A stretch of 54,979 nucleotides of DNA from Algorimicrobium sp002414705 (GTDB lineage Bacteria > Bacteroidota > Bacteroidia > Flavobacteriales > Flavobacteriaceae). The notes beneath the pieces are model-generated. The model saw nothing but the letters and a program-made list of their open reading frames with translations, made no database searches and was not told the DNA's origin. The stretch is taken from NCBI GenBank assembly GCA_963972425.1, contig CAXAUF010000015.1, forward strand, positions 1 to 54,979. Direction: 5' to 3'. The position numbers and the translations under genes are program-made. Below are positions 34,645 through 43,770 of this stretch, in pieces (position 1 is the first letter of the stretch; every line of letters starts with the position of its first letter).

Positions 34645-35529
34645 ATGACAAACTTAAATCAAGACATACGCAATAAATTACAGCAACTTAATATTTTTGA
34701 GAAGCTGATAGTTGTTAATTTGGCTCTCTATTTAGTGGGTTTGCTAGTAACGTTACTTTTTAAATTCGATTTAAATTGGTTTGAGTTGCCTAGTGTTTTT
34801 GGTGATTTCGTCCTACAACCTTGGAGTGTTATAACCTATGCCTTTGTGCATTATGATTTTTGGCATTTCCTGTTTAACATGATTTGGCTCTATTTTATTG
34901 GTGGTATGTTTACCAATTTGTTTTCGGTTAAAATGGGACTTAATGTCTATTTTTTAGGTGCTGTTTCTGGCGGATTGTTGTTTTTATTGGGTTATAACCT
35001 ATTGCCAGATTTTTTTCAATCGCCAACGCGTTTAGTAGGAGCATCAGCAGCTATTCGAGCGTTATTAATTTTCTTATGTGCCTATATGCCAAGCACAGAG
35101 GTGCGTTTTTTCACATTTAATTTAAAGTTGTGGTACATTGGTGCAGCTATTGTTGTGTTTGATATTTTAGGCATTATTGCAGGAATTAAAGATCCTATAA
35201 CTGGCAACGCAGGCGGAAATTTAGCGCATTTAGGAGGTGCTATTTTGGGTTATGTTTATGCCAAACAGTTATTGCAAGGAAATGATATTGGCAAAGGTTT
35301 TGAGAAATTTATGGATCAGATTACTGGTCTGTTTTTAAAATCGAAAAAATCGCCGTTAAAAACGGTCTATAAAAAGAAATCAGGTAAAGTGGCTGGATTT
35401 TCTAAAGAAGAATTTAATCAGTTTAATCACCAGAAAAAAATAGACATCATACTTGATAAAATTAGTAAAAGTGGTTATGACAGTTTAACAAAAGCTGAAA
35501 AAGAGTTTTTGTTTAAAGCTGGGAAATAA
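34645..35529 (+). CDS. Rhomboid intramembrane serine protease 2 with C-terminal tail
   Basis: 294 residues. Rhomboid core with HYDFWHFLFNM (69-79), Ser134 in GASAAIRA (132-139) and His195 in AHLGGAI. The usual Gly after Ser is Ala, which does not remove the dyad. Beyond the last helix, a basic linker (230-255) leads to a small C-terminal helical domain (about 255-294, KKIDIILDKISKSGYDSLT, then EKEFLF) seen as a DUF6576-type tail in Bacteroidota rhomboids. Cotranscribed with rhomboid 1. Confidence 0.9.
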   Translation: MTNLNQDIRNKLQQLNIFEKLIVVNLALYLVGLLVTLLFKFDLNWFELPSVFGDFVLQPWSVITYAFVHYDFWHFLFNMIWLYFIGGMFTNLFSVKMGLNVYFLGAVSGGLLFLLGYNLLPDFFQSPTRLVGASAAIRALLIFLCAYMPSTEVRFFTFNLKLWYIGAAIVVFDILGIIAGIKDPITGNAGGNLAHLGGAILGYVYAKQLLQGNDIGKGFEKFMDQITGLFLKSKKSPLKTVYKKKSGKVAGFSKEEFNQFNHQKKIDIILDKISKSGYDSLTKAEKEFLFKAGK

Positions 35530-35614
35530 TATACTATTTATTCTAAATACAAGTTATACCATTTATAAGAGTGCATACTATTAGAATTCGGTCTGCCGTT
35601 TTCATTTAAATTAT

Positions 35615-36637
35615 ATGAAAAACTTAAAGTTAATAGATAAAATTGTATACATACTAAATGGTCTGTTAGCCTTTGTTTTGTTATTATCCTATTTATTACC
35701 ATTTGCACCTCCAAAAACGTTTGCCCTATTATCTGTTTTGAGTTTAGGTGTTCCTTTCTTAATCCTAATAAATGTTGTGTTCTTTTTGTATTGGTTAATC
35801 AAACTAAAAAAACAACTTCTTTTATCATTAGTTGTTTTAATATTTGGCTATTTTAGTTTTGGATCCTTATATAAATTTTCTTCGGAAGACGATAAAATAC
35901 ATGACCATCAGCTGAAAGTCATGAATTATAACGTGCGGTTGTTTAATTTATACGATTGGATTCCTGAAAAAGGCGTAGCTATAAAAATGGTGAATTTAAT
36001 CAAACAGAAAGCGCCAGACGTGCTAACTATCCAAGAATATCATCCACATCCTGATGTGGATTTGTCCTCTTTTAAGTATAAATTTGAAAAATTATCGGGT
36101 AAAAAAACCAAATATGGTCAGGTAATTTTATCGCAATATCCCATTATTAATTCGGGTTCTGTAGAATTTCCAAATACATCAAATAACGCCATTTTTGCAG
36201 ATATTGTAAAAGCAGATGATACCATACGCATTTATAATATTCACCTTCAATCCTTAAAGATTGATGCTAATATGGATAAACTAAAACAAGAAGATTCTGA
36301 ACGTTTGTTGAAGCGCATTGAGCAAACTTTTGAAATGCAACAGCTACAAACCGAATTGTTCTTGGAACATAAAGCCGCTTGCCCTTATAAGATGATTATT
36401 TCTGGCGATTTCAATAATACCGCATTTTCTTATGTCTATAAGGAGTTGAAAGGCAATTTAAAAGATACATTTAAACAAGCTGGAAATGGTTTTGGAAGAA
36501 CGTACGATTTTAAGTTTTTTCCAATCCGAATCGATTTTATTTTTAGTGATGCTTCTTTTGAGATTACCGATTTTAAAACCATAGACAATAAATATTCGGA
36601 TCATTATCCTATTATGGCAACGTTTAAACTACATTAG
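35615..36637 (+). CDS. Membrane-anchored endonuclease/exonuclease/phosphatase family protein
   Basis: 340 residues: three N-terminal hydrophobic segments (about 8-28, 34-60, 66-85) and an EEP domain with NYNVRLFN (about 105-112), TIQEYHP (metal-binding Glu), NIHLQSL, SGDFNNTAFS (Asp and Asn of the active site), RIDFIFSD and SDHYPIMATF at the end (catalytic Asp-His). The fold hydrolyses phosphodiester or phosphoester bonds; whether this one acts on DNA, lipid or sphingomyelin-like substrates is unknown. Its 3' end overlaps the converging DUF6122 gene by 9 bases. Confidence 0.88.
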   Translation: MKNLKLIDKIVYILNGLLAFVLLLSYLLPFAPPKTFALLSVLSLGVPFLILINVVFFLYWLIKLKKQLLLSLVVLIFGYFSFGSLYKFSSEDDKIHDHQLKVMNYNVRLFNLYDWIPEKGVAIKMVNLIKQKAPDVLTIQEYHPHPDVDLSSFKYKFEKLSGKKTKYGQVILSQYPIINSGSVEFPNTSNNAIFADIVKADDTIRIYNIHLQSLKIDANMDKLKQEDSERLLKRIEQTFEMQQLQTELFLEHKAACPYKMIISGDFNNTAFSYVYKELKGNLKDTFKQAGNGFGRTYDFKFFPIRIDFIFSDASFEITDFKTIDNKYSDHYPIMATFKLH

Positions 36638-36937
36638 CGCGCAATCTGCCGTATCTGCTATTATATGAATGACCAATCCAATACCAATTAATCTCGTTTT
36701 CTTCGGAAACAATAAAAGCACATAAAGTACCATTGCGTAATAGGTATGCAACGGATGAAAATTAATACTACATCTACTTGGATCAAAAATGGGATTTGCT
36801 AAAAGATGATCTAAATCGATTACCATAGTTGCTATCATAATGAAGTATGCTTTTAACCAATATGTTCTGTAAAAAAACCAGGCAACAATTAAAGGCAATA
36901 AAAAATGTAAATTGTAATGAACCAGATTTTGCAACAT
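36629..36937 (-). CDS. DUF6122 family membrane protein
   Basis: 102-residue protein with about four hydrophobic segments and two charged/His motifs, VIDLDHLLANPIFDP (about 39-53) and HPLHTYYAM (about 61-69), ending HIIADTADCALM. The DLDHLL and HPLH motifs recall membrane-bound metal-dependent hydrolases of the YdjM type, so a metal site is plausible. The ATG at 36937 shares a base with the WbqC stop (TAATG), indicating coupling. Confidence 0.75.
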   Translation of the reverse strand: MLQNLVHYNLHFLLPLIVAWFFYRTYWLKAYFIMIATMVIDLDHLLANPIFDPSRCSINFHPLHTYYAMVLYVLLLFPKKTRLIGIGLVIHIIADTADCALM

Positions 36938-37557
36938 TACCAAAACGTTTTTTGTGATTCTAGATAATTTAAAGCGTTTGGACCTTCGTTAAATAACAAA
37001 TCTAAAATACTTAAGTTATTAATAAAGCCGTGTTTATCATCAAACACTTGTGTGTAAGATTCCAAATTTGGCGCTTTTTCCCCTTTGGCTTTTACTAAAT
37101 AACGTAAATCGGTGAATTGAGCTGGTTCTTTTTCAAACGTTTTTGTTTGCTTGGTTTTAATATCTAATTGTAAACAGTCGCAAATAGTTTGAAAACAGTG
37201 TAAATTAAAATTGAGTAAATTAGAAACCGGTTTTTCAAACACTGGTTTTAACTCGTCTTCATAAAACTCGAAAAAAGGTGATGTTTTATAGGCAGATTCT
37301 AAAGATTTCCAGTGATTCCGTTGCCAGTTTTCTTCATTAAAAGTTTGTACATCCACATATTGCTGACGGTCTTTTTGTGTATGAAATACCGGAATATTCA
37401 ACAGTAATTTACCGTTAGCACCGTAAATATAAGTCCGATTTCTATAGGTTTGCTTTTGAAAATTGTCAGCCATTTCAAAAGTTACAGTTTCTGCCTGACT
37501 AATAGCTACAAAATGCGCAATACTCGGAAAATATGTTGGATGAATAAGGATGTTCAT
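36937..37557 (-). CDS. WbqC family protein
   Basis: 206-residue cytosolic protein with the WbqC-like pattern HPTYFPSIAHFVAISQAE (6-23), TYRNRTYIYGANGKLLL, SAYKTSPFFEFYEDEL and a C-terminal LFNEGPNALNYL. The family is linked to sugar/O-antigen loci in some bacteria, but in flavobacteria it sits next to lepB in a housekeeping context; function unproven. It is 61 bases after lepB, with an inverted-repeat cluster in the gap, and coupled to DUF6122. Confidence 0.85.
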   Translation of the reverse strand: MNILIHPTYFPSIAHFVAISQAETVTFEMADNFQKQTYRNRTYIYGANGKLLLNIPVFHTQKDRQQYVDVQTFNEENWQRNHWKSLESAYKTSPFFEFYEDELKPVFEKPVSNLLNFNLHCFQTICDCLQLDIKTKQTKTFEKEPAQFTDLRYLVKAKGEKAPNLESYTQVFDDKHGFINNLSILDLLFNEGPNALNYLESQKTFW

Positions 37558-37572
37558 TTGTTTAAATGCTTG

Positions 37573-37619
37573 TTGTAAAGTTGTAAAAAATCAACGTAAC
37601 AACTTTACGGCTTTACAAC
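37573..37619. repeat. Inverted/direct repeat cluster between lepB and WbqC
   Basis: TTGTAAAG occurs in tandem at 37573-37587 and its complements (ACAACTTTAC at 37600-37609, CTTTACAAC at 37611-37619) follow, forming a 10-bp stem. No U-run follows on the minus strand, so it is not a standard terminator; it may be a processing or attenuation hairpin, or a small repeat unit. Confidence 0.5.
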
Positions 37620-39214
37620 TAACTATTCGCTTTTTTATGCTTGCGCCATTTATTGAAACCAAACCAAGCTGCTAATAACACTAAAAATGGAATAAAATAA
37701 GAAACCGGCTCACCACTTCCATTAACGGTTGTAAATAAGCGTTCCCAACGAATTTTTTCTTTGATACCTTGACCATTTGAATTCCAACTCATCCATATAA
37801 ATACGGGTTTTCCAACCACGTGATCAAAAGGCACAAATCCCCAGGAACGTGCATCTAATGAGTTGTGACGGTTGTCTCCCATAAGCCAGTAATAATCTTT
37901 CTGGAAAGTGTAGCTATTGGCAACTTCACCATTAATAAAAATCTGGTTGCCTTTTACCTGTAAGGTGTTATTTTCATATTCTGTAATGGCACGTTTATAA
38001 AGTGGTAAAACCTCTAGGTTTAAGTCAACTGTTGCTCCAGCTTCAGGAATGTATAATGGACCAAACCAATCATTATTCCAATTATAATTTGGATCATGAG
38101 GGAAAACACTTGGCTCGCGTTCACCTTTTTCACGTTTAAGTGGTTCAACACTTTTTACGTTAGGATGATTTTTAAATTTTGCTAAATTTTCATCTGAAAT
38201 ACCTGGAAAATAACTCAAAGAATAATCTTGATTATACTGTGGGAAGTCTGTTATATTATATCTGCTGGATAAAATATAATTATTGAAAGGTCCATTTTTA
38301 GTTTCTACTTTATACGAAAACTGTAATTTTGCTCTATCTGGTAAGGCATTTTGTTTGCCATTAATATAAACGTAACCATCACGAACTTCCAACGAATCGC
38401 CAGGAACACCAACCGCACGTTTTACATAATTGGTTTTCTTATCAATTGGTTTATAATAATTTCTATCAGCCGTTTTATACATATTATACAACGTATCAAC
38501 TGGCCAGTTAAACACCACAATGTCATTATGCTTTATATCCTGAAAACCTGGAATTCGCAAGTAGGGAAGTGATAGTTTGTTAATGAATGATGTGTTTCTG
38601 TTTTCCACATTATCATCATACAAATACGATTTTTTATTAATAAACGGAATCGTATCATGCACCATTGGAGCTGCAATAGTAGACATTGGAACACGAGCGC
38701 CATAATGGAATTTACTCACAAAAAGGAAATCGCCAACCAATAGAGATTTTTCTAAAGAAGATGTTGGAATAGTATATGGCTGAATAAGATACGTATGCAC
38801 AACGGTTGCAGCTACAATAGCAAATAAAATAGAACTCACCCAGTCTCCTAAAGGTGTTCTTGGATGTAAACTTCTGTCTTTAACATATTGAACATCTACT
38901 GCATAGTTTAAATAGTAATTATAGAAGCCTAAAGTAACGATAGCTAAAATAGTATCTGTAGCCGAATTTTTTCCGAAGCTTCTAGCGGTTTCAACCCAAA
39001 CTACTGGAAATATAATTAGGTTTACAATTGGTAAAAAAAGTAAAATAGTCCAATACCATGGACGGTTTATAATTTTCATTAAAATTACCGCATTGTACAC
39101 AGGAACGAAAGCTTCCCAAGCCTGTCTGCCTGCTTTAATATATAATTTCCACGTTCCTAAACCATGAGTAATTTGAATGATTAGGATAACTATTAGCCAT
39201 TGCGTAAGTGCCAT
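37619..39214 (-). CDS. lepB: Signal peptidase I (long Bacteroidota form)
   Basis: Inner-membrane serine-lysine protease that removes Sec signal peptides. 531 residues, much longer than E. coli LepB. Residues 1-120 are a multi-span N-terminal extension of DUF5684 type; the catalytic domain starts near 122. Ser153 in IPTSSLEKSL and Lys265 in YVKRAVGVPGD form the dyad; the MGDNRHNSLDARSWG box comes near residue 450, so about 175 residues are inserted between Lys box and this box. A C-terminal membrane helix (about 505-522) follows. Operon with dapB upstream and WbqC downstream. Confidence 0.95.
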   Translation of the reverse strand: MALTQWLIVILIIQITHGLGTWKLYIKAGRQAWEAFVPVYNAVILMKIINRPWYWTILLFLPIVNLIIFPVVWVETARSFGKNSATDTILAIVTLGFYNYYLNYAVDVQYVKDRSLHPRTPLGDWVSSILFAIVAATVVHTYLIQPYTIPTSSLEKSLLVGDFLFVSKFHYGARVPMSTIAAPMVHDTIPFINKKSYLYDDNVENRNTSFINKLSLPYLRIPGFQDIKHNDIVVFNWPVDTLYNMYKTADRNYYKPIDKKTNYVKRAVGVPGDSLEVRDGYVYINGKQNALPDRAKLQFSYKVETKNGPFNNYILSSRYNITDFPQYNQDYSLSYFPGISDENLAKFKNHPNVKSVEPLKREKGEREPSVFPHDPNYNWNNDWFGPLYIPEAGATVDLNLEVLPLYKRAITEYENNTLQVKGNQIFINGEVANSYTFQKDYYWLMGDNRHNSLDARSWGFVPFDHVVGKPVFIWMSWNSNGQGIKEKIRWERLFTTVNGSGEPVSYFIPFLVLLAAWFGFNKWRKHKKANS

Positions 39215-39278
39215 ATATTTTTTCTTTTGTCTTTAATTGGTAGGTTACAGGTTTTTTCTGTTACCAAAATTAGTCTTT

Positions 39279-39980
39279 TTAACCTATGTTTAACACATCT
39301 TTCATGGTGTAAACACCTGTTTTATCTTTTAGCCATTCAGCAGCGATAACAGCACCAAGGGCAAAACCTTCGCGACTATGTGCTTCGTGTTTAATAGTAA
39401 TAGTATCTGTTTTACTGGTATAGGAAACGGCATGTGTTCCAGAAACATCTGCTATGCGTTTGGCTGAAATGGGTATGGTATTTTCTTTTTTGGATAGTAG
39501 GCTCCAATCTGTATACGTATCGTGTTCCGAAATAATAGATTCTGCTAACGTAATAGCTGTTCCACTTGGCGCATCCAGTTTTTGAGTATGATGAATTTCT
39601 TCCATGGAAACTTTGTAGGACTCCAATTTTGACATCATTTTGGCGAGTTGTTTATTCAACTCGAAAAATATGTTGACACCCAAACTGAAATTTGATGCAT
39701 AAATAAAAGCACCATGTTCTTCTTTGCAAATTGCTTCAGCTTTTTTGTAATTATCTAACCATCCTGTAGTTCCTGAAATTACAGGAACTCCATTTTTGAA
39801 GCACTTAACAATATTAAAGAAAGCCGCATTGGGAACACTGAAATCGATGGCGACATCGGCTTTTGTAATGTCGTATCCGTCTTCATCAGATGTTTTTATA
39901 ACAATATCATGTCCGCGCTCAATAGCTATTTTTTCAATGGTTTTACCCATTTTTCCATATCCTAATAGTGCAATTTTCAT
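39279..39980 (-). CDS. dapB: 4-hydroxy-tetrahydrodipicolinate reductase
   Basis: NAD(P)H-dependent step of lysine/diaminopimelate synthesis. 233 residues, slightly short but typical for the phylum. Nucleotide-binding GYGKMGKTIE (8-17), GTTGW (70-74), the catalytic HHTQKLDAPSGT (130-141; His130/His131 and Lys134) are intact. Its ATG is 2 bases after the DUF5683 stop. Secure. Confidence 0.96.
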   Translation of the reverse strand: MKIALLGYGKMGKTIEKIAIERGHDIVIKTSDEDGYDITKADVAIDFSVPNAAFFNIVKCFKNGVPVISGTTGWLDNYKKAEAICKEEHGAFIYASNFSLGVNIFFELNKQLAKMMSKLESYKVSMEEIHHTQKLDAPSGTAITLAESIISEHDTYTDWSLLSKKENTIPISAKRIADVSGTHAVSYTSKTDTITIKHEAHSREGFALGAVIAAEWLKDKTGVYTMKDVLNIG

Positions 39981-39982
39981 GC

Positions 39983-40585
39983 TTAAAATTTAAAATTAAC
40001 AGTAATCCCTAAATCGCCTGTATTATCAAAATCATTTATTCGGTAATGAGGTGCTAACGATAGGTTATCGTCCACATTATATTGCAATAAATGTGCATCT
40101 ACGTTGGCATCAATAATGTTTAATGCATATAATCCAATAGTAACTAGAAGTGATAATTCTCTGTTTCTACTCAATGTTTTTTGAGCTTCACGCAAACCAT
40201 CATCATTAATGGTTCCATAAAATTCATCATCTGTAAAACCAGCTAAACGTCTTTTATAGGCAGATCTGTAACGTTTGTATTCTTTATTATTATCTAGATA
40301 AAAGTACATGCCAATTCCCAATCCAGCATATACAATGGGGATTTTCCAATATTTTTTATTGTAAGCTTGACCTAAACCAGGCAGAATAGCAGAATAGAAA
40401 GCTGCACGAGCAGGCGCTAACGGATCTATTGGGTCTGAAACAATGTTATTAGCTTCTACTTGTAACTCCTCAAGAGTTTCTTTTTGAACTTCTTTTTTGT
40501 CTTCAGAATTTTTATCATCTTGAGCCCATGTATTGTTACAAAAAGCCAAGATAATAACTAGCACTATGGCATATTTATTCAGCAC
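39983..40585 (-). CDS. DUF5683 family exported protein
   Basis: 200 residues with a signal peptide (1-21, ending NTWAQ), a charged linker (22-50) and a conserved membrane-associated block PARAAFYSAILPGLGQAYN (54-72) followed by KYWKIPIVYAGLGIGMYFY and two more hydrophobic segments. Function unknown, but it is embedded between parB (11-base overlap) and dapB (2-base gap) in an operon conserved in this family of bacteria, suggesting an envelope or cell-cycle role. Confidence 0.85.
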   Translation of the reverse strand: MLNKYAIVLVIILAFCNNTWAQDDKNSEDKKEVQKETLEELQVEANNIVSDPIDPLAPARAAFYSAILPGLGQAYNKKYWKIPIVYAGLGIGMYFYLDNNKEYKRYRSAYKRRLAGFTDDEFYGTINDDGLREAQKTLSRNRELSLLVTIGLYALNIIDANVDAHLLQYNVDDNLSLAPHYRINDFDNTGDLGITVNFKF

Positions 40586-41477
40586 GTTTTACTAATTTTA
40601 AAATACGATTAAAGTCTTCTTCAGAATGGAAGGGAATAGAAATATTTCCTTTTCCATTTTTGGATACTTTAACGTTGATTTTGTGACCAAAGTATTCAGA
40701 AAAATCTTTTACTCCTTTTTTTACAAATTTAGGAAGTTCTTGTGGTTCTTTTGGTGTTTTTAACGTTTTATCATTTTGAAAATCACGCACTAACGTTTCA
40801 GTATCACGAACGGATAATTTATTGGTAATTATTTTTTCGTAAATATCCAATTGGAGACTCTGATCTTCAATGGTAATTAAAGCGCGACCATGACCCATAG
40901 AAATAAAACCATCTCGCATACCTGTCTGGATAATTGGGTCTAGTTTTAACAAACGCAAGTAATTTGCAATCGTTGAACGTTTTTTGCCCACGCGATCACT
41001 CATTTGTTCTTGCGTTAAATTAATTTCATCAATTAATCGTTGGTAGGATAAGGCTATTTCAATAGGATCTAAATCTTGACGTTGAATATTTTCAACCAAA
41101 GCCATTTCAAGAGATTCTTGATCATTGGCAATGCGAATATACGCTGGAATGGTTTCAAGACCAATCAGTTTTGATGCTCTAAAACGACGTTCACCAGAAA
41201 CAAGTTGAAACTTGTTAAAATCTAATTTACGAACAGTAATAGGTTGAATAACGCCTAATTCTTTTATAGAAGAGGCCAATTCGCGTAAAGTTTCTTCGTT
41301 AAAATTTGTACGAGGTTGAAATGGGTTAATGTCAATTGCATCAATATCTAATTCAACAATATTGCCAATAACTTGATCCGCATTTTTATCTTGACTCGTT
41401 TTTATATCGTTTGAAGGATCTTTTAATAAAGCTGATAATCCTCTACCTAAAGCCTGTTTCTTGGTTGCCTTCGCCAT
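40575..41477 (-). CDS. parB: Chromosome partitioning protein ParB
   Basis: 300-residue CTPase/DNA-binding protein that spreads from parS sites. ParB N-terminal box with NPFQPRTNF (about 52-60), LVSGERRFRASKL (GERRFR is the CTP-binding box), ALVENIQRQDL, a helix-turn-helix at about 155-180 (EQMSDRVGKKRSTIANYLRL) and a C-terminal dimerisation segment. Starts 3 bases after parA. No parS sequence was looked for exhaustively. Confidence 0.97.
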   Translation of the reverse strand: MAKATKKQALGRGLSALLKDPSNDIKTSQDKNADQVIGNIVELDIDAIDINPFQPRTNFNEETLRELASSIKELGVIQPITVRKLDFNKFQLVSGERRFRASKLIGLETIPAYIRIANDQESLEMALVENIQRQDLDPIEIALSYQRLIDEINLTQEQMSDRVGKKRSTIANYLRLLKLDPIIQTGMRDGFISMGHGRALITIEDQSLQLDIYEKIITNKLSVRDTETLVRDFQNDKTLKTPKEPQELPKFVKKGVKDFSEYFGHKINVKVSKNGKGNISIPFHSEEDFNRILKLVKRAE

Positions 41478-41480
41478 GTT

Positions 41481-42245
41481 TTAGGAGTTTTTATTAATAA
41501 TTTCTTTTGCCAAACTTAAATAATTAGATGCGCCTTTACTTGCAGCATCATAATTTATTATGCTTTCACCATAACTTGGAGCTTCACTTAAACGCACATT
41601 TCGTTGAATAATAGTTTGGAAAACCATATCGTTAAAATGTTTTTGAACTTCTTCAACCACTTGGTTTGATAAACGTAAACGAGAATCGTACATGGTTAAT
41701 AATAAGCCTTCAATATCCAATTCTGGATTATGAATTTTTTGAACACTTTTTATGGTGTTTAATAGTTTACCAAGACCTTCCAGAGCAAAATACTCACATT
41801 GAATAGGAATAATAACTGCATGAGCAGCTGTTAGTGCATTAAGTGTTAATAAGCCTAAAGATGGTGCGCAATCTATTAGTATAAAGTCGTAGTCATCAAC
41901 AATATCCGCTAATGCTTTTTTTAGCATGTATTCGCGTTCCTCTTTATCAACCAATTCAATTTCAATAGCCACAAGGTCAATATGTGCTGGAATAATGTCT
42001 AGATTTGGTGTGTCAGTTTTTACAATGGCTTCTCTGGCACTATTAGAATGTTCAAGAAGTTGGTAGGTTCCAATCTCGACAGTTTCAACATCAATACCTA
42101 ATCCAGATGTAGCGTTAGCTTGCGGATCGGCATCTATTAGGAGTACTTTTTTTTCAAGTACGCCTAGGGAAGCAGCTAAATTTATAGAGGTTGTAGTTTT
42201 TCCTACACCACCTTTTTGATTAGCTATAGCGATTATTTTACCCAT
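41481..42245 (-). CDS. parA: Chromosome partitioning ATPase ParA (Soj)
   Basis: 254-residue MinD/ParA-type ATPase with deviant Walker A KGGVGKTTT (11-19), LIDADPQANAT (36-46), FILIDCAPSLG (Walker B region) and the DSRLRLSNQV DNA-binding segment. First gene of the long operon parA-parB-DUF5683-dapB-lepB-WbqC-DUF6122, all on the minus strand with short gaps. Secure. Confidence 0.97.
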   Translation of the reverse strand: MGKIIAIANQKGGVGKTTTSINLAASLGVLEKKVLLIDADPQANATSGLGIDVETVEIGTYQLLEHSNSAREAIVKTDTPNLDIIPAHIDLVAIEIELVDKEEREYMLKKALADIVDDYDFILIDCAPSLGLLTLNALTAAHAVIIPIQCEYFALEGLGKLLNTIKSVQKIHNPELDIEGLLLTMYDSRLRLSNQVVEEVQKHFNDMVFQTIIQRNVRLSEAPSYGESIINYDAASKGASNYLSLAKEIINKNS

Positions 42246-42444
42246 TAATTGATTTGGTTTAATTACGCGTAAAAATACAATTATTTGTGGGTTTAGAAAA
42301 TGGAAGTTGTTAACAAACGTTAAAGGTTAAACGTTTTTTTTACCTGTCTTAAATTTTTGGGTTAAGAATGTTTCTAATAATTAAGAATAGGTTTTTATTT
42401 ATTATTAAAACACTTGAAAATAAGCGCTTTTAGACTGAATAGAA

Positions 42445-42476
42445 AACTGGAAGTTACATTGTTGTAACTTCCAGTT
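42445..42476 (-). terminator. Hairpin after ric
   Basis: Perfect 13-bp stem AACTGGAAGTTAC / GTAACTTCCAGTT with loop ATTGTT, 25 bases beyond the ric stop. The minus-strand side has only a short U-run, so termination may be partial. The rest of 42246-42501 shows nothing gene-like. Confidence 0.6.
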
Positions 42477-42501
42477 GTTGAAAATAACAGGTGCTATTAA
42501 T

Positions 42502-43239
42502 TTACTCTGCGAAAAAGCGCTGCTCTATTTTGGCAGCTTCTGGGAATAAGATGTTATTTTCTAAATGGATATGTAGGTGTAAATCCTTTTCAAATTCGTC
42601 CAACATAGCAAACGTTACTTTATACGTATTACAAGCGTCAGAAGGAGGCGTGTAATTATTAGTTATTAAGGCTATCTTTCTAAAACGTTCGCCTTCATTT
42701 TCATGTTCTTCCATCATCATGGCAATTGGATTTCCAACAGTGCCAAAATGAGGTGCTTCAATTGCTTGTCCGTTTAAAGATGCTTTGACCATTTTTTTTA
42801 TGAAAGGAAATAATATCAATTCCTCCTTTTTCATGTGTGCTGAAAGTTCACTAGCACAACCTATAAATAGTTCATTAATTTTAAATAATTCTGGATGATT
42901 TCCACCATGCACTTTACACAGTTTGTCTAAAAACTGACGTAGAACAGGAATTTTTTCAGTCACATATCTGTGATGTGTTTTTTCAATGTATTCTGCCAGT
43001 AAATCTATTGGCCATGATTTGTAATCAATTGTGCTATTGCTTTTAGATTCTAGAACGGCATCTAGTTTATTTAATAACTCGTAAGTATCTATGCCATTTT
43101 TATTACAAACGTCTTCTAAAGTTCGGTGACCTTTACAGCAAAAATCGATACCATAGTTACTAAATACGGCTGCTGTTCTAAAATCATTGGCAACAAATTC
43201 ACCAATGGGTTTGCTTATGTTTTTATGTAATGTTTTCAT
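42502..43239 (-). CDS. ric: Iron-sulfur cluster repair di-iron protein (RIC/ScdA/YtfE)
   Basis: 245-residue protein that repairs Fe-S clusters damaged by nitric oxide or oxidants. The N-terminal ScdA domain has DFCCKGHRTLEDVC (about 32-45), then a hemerythrin-like four-helix bundle with His/Glu ligands: HHRYVTEKIP, KVHGGNHPE, LSAHMKKEELILFPF, MMMEEHENEGE and HLHIHLENNILFPEA. It lies 79 bases downstream of an Rrf2 regulator with an Fe-S cysteine triad, so an NO- or iron-sulfur-responsive unit is likely. Confidence 0.94.
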   Translation of the reverse strand: MKTLHKNISKPIGEFVANDFRTAAVFSNYGIDFCCKGHRTLEDVCNKNGIDTYELLNKLDAVLESKSNSTIDYKSWPIDLLAEYIEKTHHRYVTEKIPVLRQFLDKLCKVHGGNHPELFKINELFIGCASELSAHMKKEELILFPFIKKMVKASLNGQAIEAPHFGTVGNPIAMMMEEHENEGERFRKIALITNNYTPPSDACNTYKVTFAMLDEFEKDLHLHIHLENNILFPEAAKIEQRFFAE

Positions 43240-43318
43240 TTTGTTTTTTTATTTCGGATAATTTTATCCTATTTACAGTTAAATTTTTTTTTTTGAAATG
43301 CTTTTTAGTTTGTGTCTG

Positions 43319-43753
43319 TTAAATTTTCAGGAATGAAATACCAGATTTTATATCCAGTGCTAACTCTTCGAGATTTGTTGTTTCAAGCATGTTTTTTAAT
43401 TCAGAACGAATACTTTTAAATTTTTCATGAACAGGGCATGGGTGTAGTTCGTTACAAATTTCTAATCCTAACCCACAGCCACTATAAATTTTATTGCCAT
43501 CTATGGCATATACAATTTGTTCTAATTTAATACTTGAAATTTTATTTTTATCTATTTCAAAACCACCATGCGCTCCTTTAACTGAATTTATGATTTCGTG
43601 CCTCACTAAATCTTGTAGAATTTTAGCAGTAAAAGCTTCGGGAGATGCAACTTCTTTAGCAATTGCTTTTAAACTTACCCGTTTTTCTTGATATGAGTTA
43701 AGTGCTATAAAAATTGAGGCTTTAATACCGTATTCACAAGCTTTAGAAAACAT
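43319..43753 (-). CDS. Rrf2-family transcriptional regulator with Fe-S cysteines
   Basis: 144 residues: winged helix at the N-terminus (CEYGIKASIFIALNS, then ASPEAFTAKILQDLVRHEII and KGAHGGFEI, the wing) and a cluster-binding cysteine triad C93, C100, C106 in SGCGLGLEICNELHPCP. This resembles NsrR/IscR-type [Fe-S] sensors. Upstream of ric on the same strand, so it probably controls ric and itself. A near-perfect 8-3-8 palindrome overlaps its -7 box and is a good operator candidate. Whether NO, iron or redox is sensed cannot be told. Confidence 0.9.
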   Translation of the reverse strand: MFSKACEYGIKASIFIALNSYQEKRVSLKAIAKEVASPEAFTAKILQDLVRHEIINSVKGAHGGFEIDKNKISSIKLEQIVYAIDGNKIYSGCGLGLEICNELHPCPVHEKFKSIRSELKNMLETTNLEELALDIKSGISFLKI

Positions 43754-43770
43754 AGTTTTGATTTATGATA

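Noticed and set aside
41481..42501. parS sites or a replication origin beside parA
   Set aside because: The parA upstream region shows only an AT-rich stretch and the ric hairpin; I saw no clear parS palindrome or dnaA, so no origin is claimed.
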